Origin: Paracoccaceae bacterium
GTDB lineage: Bacteria; Pseudomonadota; Alphaproteobacteria; Rhodobacterales; Rhodobacteraceae
DNA length: 16,293 nucleotides
Assembly: GCA_007131945.1 (NCBI GenBank)
Contig: SLPP01000234.1
Location: forward strand, 1 to 16,293
Reading direction: 5' to 3'
A program made the translations under genes and the position numbers. Shown one piece after another: positions 6,185 to 13,504 of the stretch. The notes beneath the pieces were generated by a model. The model was not told the DNA's origin. It worked only from the letters and a program-made list of their open reading frames with translations, and made no database searches. The stretch's first letter is position 1. Each line of letters opens with the position of its first letter.

Positions 6185-8612
6185 CGCGGCGCTCCGCCTG
6201 GGCCACCATGCGGCCGAAATCGCGCCGCGCCTCGGCGAAATCGATCAGCCGCGCCTCGACATTGGCATTGACCGAGCCCGTCGCGAACTCGCCATTCAGC
6301 CCGCGCCGGCCGGCCGGCAGCCCGGTGAGCAGTTCCAGCGCCTGGTCGACATGGTCGATGGCGTGGATCTGGAACCGCCCGTCGGCCACCGCCTCGACGA
6401 CATCGGCGTGCAGCATCAGGCTGTCGGCGTTGCGGCGCGGGATCAGCACGCCCTGCCGGCCGGTCAGCCCCTGCGCCGAACAGGCGTCGAAGAAACCCTC
6501 GATCTTCTCGTTGACGCCGCCCACCGGCTGCACCGCGCCGAGCTGGTTGACCGAGCCGGTGACGGCGAGGGACTGGCTGAGCGGCACGCCGGCGAGCGCC
6601 GAGAGGAGCGCGCAAAGCTCGGCCACCGAGGCGCTGTCGCCCTCGACCCCGCCATAGCTCTGCTCGAAGACGAGCGAGGCCCAGAGCGAGAGCGGCGTCT
6701 CGGGCAGGTAATGCGTGGAGAGGTAGCCCGAGAGGATCAGCACGCCCTTTGAATGGATCGGTCCGCCCAGCTTGACCTCGCGTTCGATATCGACGACCTG
6801 GCCCGCGCCCAGCCGCACGCGCGCGGTGATCCGCGCCGGCCAGCCGAAGCGCGCGGCGCCGAGGCTGGCGACGGTGAGCCCGTTGACCTGGCCGACGACC
6901 GAGCCGCGGGTGTCGATCATCACCGTGCCGCGGGCGATCATCTCCTGCATGCGTTCGGCGACGCGGTCGATGCGGCGCAGCCGCGCGGCCTCGGCGCCCT
7001 CGATATGGGCGCGGTCCACCGTTTCGGCGCCGTCCTCGCGGGCGTGGTGATCAGCCTCGCGCAGCACGTCCCAGAGGCGGCTGAGGACCAGCGACAGCTT
7101 CTCGCGGTCGTCGGCCTCGCGCGAGGCGATCTCGATCAGCGCCGCGACGCCGTCGGCGGTGACCGGGCGCAGGCATTCGCGCCGGACCACGGCGGCGACC
7201 TGGCGGGCGAAGAGCGCCATGCTCTCGGCCCGGCGGTCCATGTCGGGGCCGAACTCGGCGGTGACGGTGAAGAGCTGGGCGAATTCCGGATCGTGCTTCT
7301 CGAGCAGCAGGTGCAGGAAACGGTCGCCGACCAGCGCGACGCGCAGATCGAGCGGCACCGGTTCGGGTTCGAGCGTGCCGGTGGCCGAGAGGCCGAGCCG
7401 CTCGCCGGCGCCGATCATGCGGATCTCGGCGGTCTCGAGGCAGCGCTTGAGCGCATCCCAGGCGAAGGGCTCGGTCAGCACGCGGCGGGCGTCGAGCACG
7501 AGGTAGCCGCCATTGGCCTTGTGCAGCGCGCCGGGGCGGATCAGCGTCACGTCGGTGACCAGCGTGCCCATCTGCTGCATGTATTCCACCCGCCCGGTCA
7601 GGTTCGAAAGCGTCGGCAGCGATTCGACGACGACCGGCGCCCCGATCGCGTCCTCGGCATGCGAGACCATCACATTGACCGCGTAGCGGTGAAAGCGCGG
7701 CGTGTCGTGGATATGCGCCGGCGCGATCGGGAAGGCGCCCTCGCCGCGCTGGCTGCCGGCCTTGAGGAAGAGCTCGGCATTGGCGATCAGATCCTTGCGG
7801 AGCGCGTCGAAATGCGCCTCCAGCGCCTTGATCCCGGCGAATTCGGCGCGCAGGTCGGCGAGGTTCAGATCGACCACCTGCTCGGCCATCTCTGCATTCA
7901 GCGCGGCGATGGCGGCGCGATGCTCCTTCTCGATTCGCGGCAGCGATTCGAGGAAGCCGGAAAGCTCCTCCTGTGTCTTCGCGACATTCTCGCGGATCGC
8001 CTTGCGCTCGGCCTCGGGCAGCTTCTCGATCACCTCGGGCTTCTGCACCTCGCCGTCCTTGACCGGGGCGAGCGCGAAACCCATCGGCGTGCGCAGGATC
8101 GCCACGCCGCGCTCGCGGGCGCGCTGCGCAAGCTCGGAGAACGCCTTCTCGTTGCGGCCGCCGAACTCCTCCTCGATCGCCGCGCGGCGCGACTGGTATT
8201 CCTCGGATTCGAACAGCGCCGGAATCCCCTGCGCCAGATCGTCGATGAGTTCCGCCATCGCCCGGCGCAGCTTCGGGCCGGCACCACGCGGCAGGCGCAG
8301 GGCGCGCGGCCGGTCGGGGGCGTCGAAGTCGTGGACATAGACCCAGTCGTCGGGCGCCGGCCGCTCGCCGGCAGCCTCGGCCAGCAGGCGGGCTACGGCG
8401 GCGTGGCGGCCCGAGCCCTCGGGGCCGAGGACGAAGAGGTTGAAGCGGCGGTGGCGCATGCCGGCCGAAAGCCGGATCGCCTCGATCGCGCGCTCCTGCC
8501 CGATCAGGCTGTCGAGCGGTTCCAGATCGTCGGTGGTGGCGAAATCCAGCGCCGCCGGATCGCAGCGGCGGCGCAGTTCGTCGGGGGAGAGGGCGGTCGG
8601 TTCGCTGGCCAT
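6174..8612 (-). CDS. Lon-related ATP-dependent serine protease (AAA_32/LonB-like family)
   Basis: This is an 812-residue cytoplasmic protease of the Lon-related group, in which an AAA-type module precedes a C-terminal Lon (S16) peptidase domain. The catalytic Ser sits in G-D-S-A-S at residue 660 and the catalytic Lys in N-E-K-I-E-G at residue 703. The 43-residue spacing equals that of Ser679/Lys722 in E. coli Lon. The nucleotide region contains G-P-E-G-S-G-R-H (63-70), where the Walker A Lys and Ser/Thr are Arg and His. A later K-A-N-G-G-Y-L-V-L-D-A-R segment is typical of the family's Walker B. The middle part is helical and charged, as expected for the inserted coiled-coil domain. The start at 8612 (M-A-S-E-P-T) was preferred to an in-frame ATG at 8714, because the extra 34 residues are only Pro/Arg/Ala-rich. 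No clear ribosome binding site is seen at either. It heads a two-gene unit with the stress-protein-like gene. Confidence 0.9.
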   Translation of the reverse strand: MASEPTALSPDELRRRCDPAALDFATTDDLEPLDSLIGQERAIEAIRLSAGMRHRRFNLFVLGPEGSGRHAAVARLLAEAAGERPAPDDWVYVHDFDAPDRPRALRLPRGAGPKLRRAMAELIDDLAQGIPALFESEEYQSRRAAIEEEFGGRNEKAFSELAQRARERGVAILRTPMGFALAPVKDGEVQKPEVIEKLPEAERKAIRENVAKTQEELSGFLESLPRIEKEHRAAIAALNAEMAEQVVDLNLADLRAEFAGIKALEAHFDALRKDLIANAELFLKAGSQRGEGAFPIAPAHIHDTPRFHRYAVNVMVSHAEDAIGAPVVVESLPTLSNLTGRVEYMQQMGTLVTDVTLIRPGALHKANGGYLVLDARRVLTEPFAWDALKRCLETAEIRMIGAGERLGLSATGTLEPEPVPLDLRVALVGDRFLHLLLEKHDPEFAQLFTVTAEFGPDMDRRAESMALFARQVAAVVRRECLRPVTADGVAALIEIASREADDREKLSLVLSRLWDVLREADHHAREDGAETVDRAHIEGAEAARLRRIDRVAERMQEMIARGTVMIDTRGSVVGQVNGLTVASLGAARFGWPARITARVRLGAGQVVDIEREVKLGGPIHSKGVLILSGYLSTHYLPETPLSLWASLVFEQSYGGVEGDSASVAELCALLSALAGVPLSQSLAVTGSVNQLGAVQPVGGVNEKIEGFFDACSAQGLTGRQGVLIPRRNADSLMLHADVVEAVADGRFQIHAIDHVDQALELLTGLPAGRRGLNGEFATGSVNANVEARLIDFAEARRDFGRMVAQAERRDDD

Positions 8613-8754
8613 GGCGCGGCAGTCTGGCACGGGCCACGGCGCGGGAAAAGGGGGCGCGGCAAAAGGGGGGCGGCGCGCCGGGCGGGGCTGGACAGTCGCG
8701 GCCCGCCGCGTCACTCTGGCGCCGGTTGACCGTCACGCGAGATCAGGGGCCCAA
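8613..8754. promoter_or_regulatory. Divergent intergenic region between lon-like and membrane-protein genes
   Basis: This 142-base region must contain the promoters for the two divergently transcribed units. A tandem 15-base direct repeat lies at 8646-8660 (AAAAGGGGGCGCGGC) and 8661-8675 (AAAAGGGGGGCGGCG), differing at a few positions. On the minus strand it reads as two C-runs each followed by TTTT, upstream of the lon-like start. TTGACC at 8726-8731 resembles a -35 box for the plus-strand unit, but no matching -10 box is seen at the right distance before 8755. Heat-shock or sigma-factor control of the protease gene would be reasonable but is not shown by the sequence. Confidence 0.4.
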
Positions 8755-9177
8755 ATGACCAATTCCGCTTCCGCCGCACCCGCGCATCTGGCACCGCTCG
8801 CCTTCCTGCTGCTGATCTGGCACGGCGCGCTGGCGGCCGACTACCTGATCGTGCGCTTCGCGATGGATTTCGACCTGCCGAGCCTGACCACGGCGATCGA
8901 GGTGAGCCCGGTCTGGGCGCGGATCGGCTGGGCGCTCGGAGTCTGGCTGGGGCTCATCGGCGCGCTCTTCGCCATGATGCGCGACGACGCGGCGGTGCTG
9001 ATCTTCTTCGCCGCCTTCCTCGCCATGCTCCTCGCGGTGGTCGGGGCCGAGCTCGCCGGTCTGCCCGAGATGCTGTTCGGCCTGCACCGGCACGCGACCC
9101 TCGGGGCGCTGGTCCTGGTGCCGCTGATCGGCTGGATCTACACGCGGACGATGAAACGCGCGGGCGTGCTGCACTGA
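8755..9177 (+). CDS. Small four-helix inner-membrane protein of unknown function
   Basis: This is a 140-residue protein that I do not recognise. It has four hydrophobic segments, at about residues 11-29, 54-74, 79-100 and 115-130. Short loops join them, apart from a longer one at 30-53 rich in Asp/Leu/Val. The C-terminus is basic (R-T-M-K-R), placing it probably in the cytoplasm. No Cys or clustered His ligand motif is evident, though H-R-H occurs at 111-113 just before the last helix. The ATG at 8755 is preceded by a G-rich AGGGGC at 8745-8750, a poor ribosome binding site; in-frame codons further upstream run into the divergent promoter region. The gene lies 33 bases before the cysteine synthase gene and probably shares its transcript. 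A role in small-molecule export or membrane organisation would be guesswork. Confidence 0.8.
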   Translation: MTNSASAAPAHLAPLAFLLLIWHGALAADYLIVRFAMDFDLPSLTTAIEVSPVWARIGWALGVWLGLIGALFAMMRDDAAVLIFFAAFLAMLLAVVGAELAGLPEMLFGLHRHATLGALVLVPLIGWIYTRTMKRAGVLH

Positions 9178-9210
9178 GCGCGCGCCGCGGTCGAGCATGA
9201 AAGGACAGCG

Positions 9211-10242
9211 ATGATCCGCCGCGACCTCGCCGATGCCGTCGGCAACACGCCCCTCATCCGCCTGCGCGCCGCCAGCGAGGCGACCGGCTGCGAGATCCTC
9301 GGCAAGGCCGAGTTCCTCAATCCCGGCCAGTCGGTGAAGGACCGCGCCGCGCTGTGGATCATCCGCGACGCGGTGGCGAAGGGGCAGCTCGGCCCCGGCG
9401 GCACGATCGTCGAGGGGACGGCGGGGAATACCGGCATCGGGCTGGCGCTGGTCGGCGCGTCGATGGGGTTCCGCACGGTCATCGTCATCCCCGAGACGCA
9501 GAGCCAGGAGAAGAAGGACATGATCCGCCTGGCCGGCGCCGAGCTGGTCGAGGTGCCCGCCGCGCCCTACCGCAACCCCAACAACTATGTCCGCTATTCC
9601 GGCCGGCTGGCCGAGGCGCTGGCGCGGACCGAGCCGAACGGCGTGATCTGGGCCAACCAGTTCGACAATGTCGCCAATCGCCAGGCGCATGTGGAGAGCA
9701 CCGGGCCGGAGATCTGGGAGCAGACCCGGGGCAAGGTCGACGGCTTCATCTGCGCCGTCGGTTCGGGCGGCACGCTCGCCGGCGTGGCGATGGCGCTGCA
9801 GGGCAGGGGCGTGAAGATCGGGCTTGCCGATCCCGAGGGAGCGGCGCTCTACAGCTACTACACCACCGGCGAGTTGAAGGCCGAGGGCACGTCGATCACC
9901 GAGGGGATCGGGCAGGGGCGGATCACCGCGAATATCGAGGAACTCGAGCCCGACTTCGCCTACCGCATCCCCGATGCCGAGGCGCTGCCCATCGTCTTCG
10001 ACCTCCTGGAACAGGAAGGGCTGTGCATGGGCGGCTCGACCGGCATCAACATCGCCGGCGCGATCCGCATGGCGCGCGAGATGGGGCCGGGGCACACGAT
10101 CGTCACGATCCTGTGCGATTACGGCACGCGCTATCAGTCCAAGCTGTTCAATCCCGACTTCCTGCGCGAAAAGGGCCTGCCCACGCCCGGCTGGCTGGAA
10201 CGGCCCGCCCGTGACCTGCCGGACATGCGCGTGGAGGATTGA
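9211..10242 (+). CDS. cysK: Cysteine synthase family protein (CysK-like, PLP-dependent), atypical active-site loops
   Basis: This 343-residue fold-type II PLP enzyme is predicted to make cysteine from O-acetylserine and sulfide in the cytoplasm. V-G-N-T-P-L (10-15) and the PLP lysine at 43 in S-V-K-D-R-A are canonical. The phosphate-binding loop G-S-G-G-T-L-A-G matches the family with Ser for the usual Thr. Two loops differ from standard CysK: the substrate loop T-S-G-N-T-G is T-A-G-N-T-G (70-75), and the C-terminal G-x-S-S-G-A segment is G-G-S-T-G-I. The protein is also about 25-30 residues longer than E. coli CysK, with a C-terminal extension after the L-C-D-Y-G-T-R-Y segment. AAAGGA at 9199-9204 supports the ATG at 9211. 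It stands between the small membrane protein gene and the MscS gene. Use of another acceptor or donor (phosphoserine, homoserine esters, cystathionine) cannot be excluded, so the gene symbol is approximate. Confidence 0.87.
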   Translation: MIRRDLADAVGNTPLIRLRAASEATGCEILGKAEFLNPGQSVKDRAALWIIRDAVAKGQLGPGGTIVEGTAGNTGIGLALVGASMGFRTVIVIPETQSQEKKDMIRLAGAELVEVPAAPYRNPNNYVRYSGRLAEALARTEPNGVIWANQFDNVANRQAHVESTGPEIWEQTRGKVDGFICAVGSGGTLAGVAMALQGRGVKIGLADPEGAALYSYYTTGELKAEGTSITEGIGQGRITANIEELEPDFAYRIPDAEALPIVFDLLEQEGLCMGGSTGINIAGAIRMAREMGPGHTIVTILCDYGTRYQSKLFNPDFLREKGLPTPGWLERPARDLPDMRVED

Positions 10243-10268
10243 GCGCAGCAGCCGGGGTGGCCCGTCCG

Positions 10269-12764
10269 ATGGCCCGTTCGCCGATGCCACGTCCTGCCCC
10301 GCCCGCCGCGTTCCTCGCGCTGATCGGGTTCTGGCTTGTTGCGCTCCTGCTCGCCGGCGCGGCGGTGGCGCAGAGCGGCAACGGCGAGGCCGAAGGCCCG
10401 GACTATACCCGCTGGGAGGCGACGGCGGATCTCGCCGAAACCGCGATCGCCGACCGTTCGACCCCGGATGTCGTGCTGGGCAACCTGCGCGCCGAGATCG
10501 TCGCCTTCCGCGCCGAGTTCATCGCGACGCAGCGGCTGCATCGCGAACGGATCGAGACGCTGCGCGAGCAGATCGAGGGGCTTGGCCCGCCCCCCGCCGA
10601 GGGCGAGGTCGAGGCGCCCGAGATCGCCGAGCGGCGGGTCGAGTTGAACGAGCGGCTGGCGCTGCGACAGGCGCCGCTGCAGGCGGCGAGCGAGGCGCAG
10701 CGGCGCGCCGATGCGCTGGTGCGCGGCATCGACCGCGTGCTGCGCGAGCGGCAGGCCGATGCGCTGCTCAGCCTCTGGCCAAGCCCGCTGAACCCGGTGA
10801 ACTGGACCGCCGGGGTGAACGCGCTGGTCAGTTCCGGGCTGACGGTGGTGGGCGAGGTGCACAATGCCTGGCTCGACCCGGCGCGGCGCGAGGAATTTCG
10901 CGCCGACCTGCCGCTGACGCTGTCGGCGCTGGTGCTGGCCGCGCTTCTGCTGCTCCGCGGCCGGGCGCTGATGGAGCGCATGACGCAGCGGCTACTGGAC
11001 AGCGCGTCGATCCTGCGCGGGCGCGAGGCGGCGGCCTTCATCGTCTCGCTGGCGCAGCTTGCGGTGCCGGTGGCCGGGCTCTGGCTCCTGTCGCAGGCGA
11101 TCTACCTGAGCCGCATGACCGGTCCCACGGGCGAGGCGCTGGCCGGCATGCTGGTGCCTGCCGGCGTGGTCATCTACGCCGCGCGCTGGCTGTCGCTCCT
11201 GGTCTTTCCGATCACGCCGCGTGTCGAGGTGCCGCTGACGCTGGGCGATGGCCAGCGCCGCAGGGGACGGGCGCTGGCGCTGATCCTGGGGATCGTCTAC
11301 GCGCTTCATCTGCTCTACGCGCCCTTCATCCACCCGGAGTTGCAGACCGAGGCGGCGCAGGCGGTGATCATCTTCCCGGTCCTGGTCGTGGCGGCGGTGA
11401 TGCTCGCCCGACTCGGCACGCTGCTCTCCCGGCATCAGCCGCGCTCGGTCACCAGCGCCGGCGAGGAGCCGGAGACCGACAGCTTCTTCGACCGCATGGT
11501 GCCGGTCGCGGGCAAGCTGATCCTGGCGCTGGCGGTCGTGGCGGTGGTGCTTGGCGCCATCGGCTACATCCCCGGCGCGGTGCAGGTCGTCTTCGCGACG
11601 ATCGGCTCGCTGGCGCTGATCGCCTTCCTGATGGCGCTGCACGGGCTGATCACCGCGATCTACGCGGCGATCGTAGGCGACGCGGCGGCCGCCTCGCGCG
11701 CGCTGGTCCCGGCGCTGGCGGGCCTGCTGCTGGCGCTGGCGGGCGTGCCGGTGCTGGCCCTGATCTGGGGCGTTCGCGGCACCGAGATCCTCGAGGTCTG
11801 GGCGCGCTTCCAGGCCGGCTTCGCACTGGGCGAGACGCGTATCGCGCCGGCGAACATCCTGTCGTTCCTGCTGGTCTTCGTCGTCGGCTACATCATCACC
11901 CGCGCGTTGCAGGGGACGCTGGCGCAATCGGTCCTGCCCAAGACGACGATGGAGCGCGGGGCGCAGAAGGCCGTCGTCTCGGGCGTCGGCTATGTCGGGA
12001 TCTTCATCGCCGCGCTGATCGCCTTCTCGACCGCCGGGATCGACCTTTCGGGCCTCGCCATCGTAGCCGGCGCGCTGTCGGTCGGGATCGGCTTCGGGCT
12101 GCAGAACATCGTCTCGAACTTCGTCTCGGGGGTGATCCTGCTGGTCGAGCGCCCGGTGAGCGAGGGCGACTGGGTCGAGGTCGGCACGACGATGGGCACG
12201 GTGAGCCGCATCTCGGTCCGCTCGACGGTGATCGAGACCTTCGACCGGACCGAGGTGATCGTGCCCAATTCCGACCTGATCTCGGGCACGGTGACGAACT
12301 ACACCAAGTCGAACAAGACCGGCCGCGTCATTATCCCGGTCGGCGTCGCCTACGGCACCGACACCCGCCGGGTCGAGGCGATCCTGCGCGAGATCATCGA
12401 GGCGCAGCCGATCGTCGCCCTCAACCCGCCGCCCAGCATCGTCTTCCAGCGCTTCGGCGCCGACGCGCTCGAATTCGAGGTCCGCGCCATCCTGCGCGAC
12501 GTCAACTTCATGCTGCGGGTCAGGTCCGACGTGAACCACGAGATCGCGCGGCGCTTCGCCGAAGAGAAGATCGAGATTCCCTTCGCGCAGCGCGACATCT
12601 GGTTGCGCAACCCCGAGGTGCTGACCGGCCGGCCACCGCCGGCCGCGCCCGAACCCGCCGCGCCCGCCGATCCGGTCCCGAAAGGTCCGCGGCCGCCGCC
12701 CAGCCCCGAACTGGAATTCGACGGCACCGACAGCCCGCCCGACACGTCAGAGGACGCACGATGA
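10269..12764 (+). CDS. Large MscS-family mechanosensitive channel with periplasmic N-terminal (DUF3772-like) domain
   Basis: This is an 831-residue inner-membrane channel of the large MscS class (MscK/YbiO-like architecture), expected to open on hypo-osmotic shock. A signal peptide covers residues 1-34, with cleavage after Ala-Val-Ala. A charged, helical periplasmic region (about 35-205) follows, probably the DUF3772 domain. Many membrane helices run from about 216 to 595. The MscS core has the pore helix A-G-A-L-S-V-G-I-G-F-G-L-Q-N-I at about 600-614, then the beta domain with V-E-R-P-V, G-D-W-V-E-V, V-P-N-S-D-L and N-Y-T. The C-terminal tail (about 785-831) is Pro/Ala-rich. The start at 10269 is chosen for its intact signal peptide and GGGGTGG upstream; a TTG at 10239 overlapping the cysK stop has GGAGG only one base away. 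The stop overlaps the next start by ATGA. Subfamily placement of the N-domain is from memory. Confidence 0.9.
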   Translation: MARSPMPRPAPPAAFLALIGFWLVALLLAGAAVAQSGNGEAEGPDYTRWEATADLAETAIADRSTPDVVLGNLRAEIVAFRAEFIATQRLHRERIETLREQIEGLGPPPAEGEVEAPEIAERRVELNERLALRQAPLQAASEAQRRADALVRGIDRVLRERQADALLSLWPSPLNPVNWTAGVNALVSSGLTVVGEVHNAWLDPARREEFRADLPLTLSALVLAALLLLRGRALMERMTQRLLDSASILRGREAAAFIVSLAQLAVPVAGLWLLSQAIYLSRMTGPTGEALAGMLVPAGVVIYAARWLSLLVFPITPRVEVPLTLGDGQRRRGRALALILGIVYALHLLYAPFIHPELQTEAAQAVIIFPVLVVAAVMLARLGTLLSRHQPRSVTSAGEEPETDSFFDRMVPVAGKLILALAVVAVVLGAIGYIPGAVQVVFATIGSLALIAFLMALHGLITAIYAAIVGDAAAASRALVPALAGLLLALAGVPVLALIWGVRGTEILEVWARFQAGFALGETRIAPANILSFLLVFVVGYIITRALQGTLAQSVLPKTTMERGAQKAVVSGVGYVGIFIAALIAFSTAGIDLSGLAIVAGALSVGIGFGLQNIVSNFVSGVILLVERPVSEGDWVEVGTTMGTVSRISVRSTVIETFDRTEVIVPNSDLISGTVTNYTKSNKTGRVIIPVGVAYGTDTRRVEAILREIIEAQPIVALNPPPSIVFQRFGADALEFEVRAILRDVNFMLRVRSDVNHEIARRFAEEKIEIPFAQRDIWLRNPEVLTGRPPPAAPEPAAPADPVPKGPRPPPSPELEFDGTDSPPDTSEDAR

Positions 12765-13486
12765 CCGAACCGCTGTTCCGCACCGACCCCTATGCCCGCG
12801 AAGCCGCCGCGCGCGTCACGGCGATCACCGAGGTGGGCGCGCTGGTCGTCGACCGCTCGGTCTTCTACCCCTCGGGCGGCGGGCAGCCGGGCGATTCGGG
12901 CTGGCTCGACTGGTCGGGCGGGCGGATCGCCATCGTCGATACGGTGAAGGCGGGCGCGAGCGTGGCGCTTGTGCCGGAACCGGGCGCGGCTCTGCCAGTA
13001 GAGGGCGAGGAGGTGACGCTGACGCTCGACTGGGACCGGCGGTATCTGCACATGCGCGTGCATACCGCCTTGCACCTTCTGTCGGTCGTGCTGCCGCTGC
13101 CGGTGACGGGGGGCGCGATCGGCGCCGGCAAGGGGCGGCTCGATTTCGACATGCCCGAGGCGCCGGCGGACAAGGCAGCGCTCGAGGACGCGCTGAACGA
13201 GCTTGTCGCGCGCGATCTGCCGGTGACCGAGGACTGGATCTCGGATGCCGAACTCGAGGCGAATCCGGGGCTGGTGAAGACCATGTCGGTCAAGCCGCCG
13301 ATGGGGCAGGGCCGTGTGCGGCTGATCCGCATCGGGCAGGGGGCCGAGCAGGTTGACCTGCAGCCCTGCGGCGGCACGCATGTCGCCCGCACCGGCGAGA
13401 TCGGCGCCCTGCGGCTGGGCAAGATCGAGAAGAAGGGACGGCAGAACCGCCGCGTCACGCTGCTGCTGGCCGAGATGGCGGGCTGA
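12761..13486 (+). CDS. alaX: Alanyl-tRNA editing protein, AlaX type
   Basis: This 241-residue protein is a free-standing relative of the alanyl-tRNA synthetase editing domain. Such proteins hydrolyse Ser (or Gly) wrongly attached to tRNA-Ala in the cytoplasm. The Zn-binding motifs are complete: H-T-A-L-H-L-L gives His101 and His105, and C-G-G-T-H gives Cys203 and His207. The N-terminal F-Y-P-S-G-G-G-Q-P-G-D segment (35-45) is the other family hallmark, lining the editing pocket. Length fits the medium AlaX-M class, with a short N-terminal beta-barrel domain and no oligomerisation domain. The ATG at 12761 overlaps the stop of the MscS gene (ATGA), so translation is coupled. It ends the plus-strand block, 18 bases from the convergent transporter gene. 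Ser versus Gly preference cannot be settled from sequence. Confidence 0.93.
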   Translation: MTEPLFRTDPYAREAAARVTAITEVGALVVDRSVFYPSGGGQPGDSGWLDWSGGRIAIVDTVKAGASVALVPEPGAALPVEGEEVTLTLDWDRRYLHMRVHTALHLLSVVLPLPVTGGAIGAGKGRLDFDMPEAPADKAALEDALNELVARDLPVTEDWISDAELEANPGLVKTMSVKPPMGQGRVRLIRIGQGAEQVDLQPCGGTHVARTGEIGALRLGKIEKKGRQNRRVTLLLAEMAG

Positions 13487-13504
13487 GCCGGCTGCCGGCG
13501 CCCC
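13487..13504 (+). terminator. Short hairpin in the convergent gap after alaX
   Basis: Bases 13487-13491 (GCCGG) pair with 13495-13499 (CCGGC) around a CTG loop, directly after the alaX stop codon. The same GCCGG-N3-CCGGC form occurs at 5497-5509, the other convergent gap in this window. There is no T-run on either strand, so efficient intrinsic termination is doubtful. It may simply be GC-rich chance pairing. Confidence 0.25.

Noticed and set aside
8613..8714. Longer start for the Lon-like protein at 8714
   Set aside because: It would add 34 Pro/Arg/Ala-rich residues unlike a protein N-terminus and consume most of the divergent promoter region.
6753..8729. Open frame of 658 codons on the plus strand opposite the Lon-like gene
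   Set aside because: The composition is an artefact of third-position GC bias. The minus strand encodes the catalytic dyad and family motifs.
10239..10268. TTG start for the MscS-type channel overlapping the cysK stop
   Set aside because: GGAGG lies only one base ahead of the TTG, too close for initiation. The ATG at 10269 gives a normal signal peptide.
9974..12760. Very long plus-strand frame (to 13486) upstream of the AlaX start, suggesting a giant fusion protein
   Set aside because: Before 12761 it reads cysK and the MscS gene out of frame as Arg/Ala/Gly-rich noise. Only the part from 12761 encodes a real protein, AlaX.
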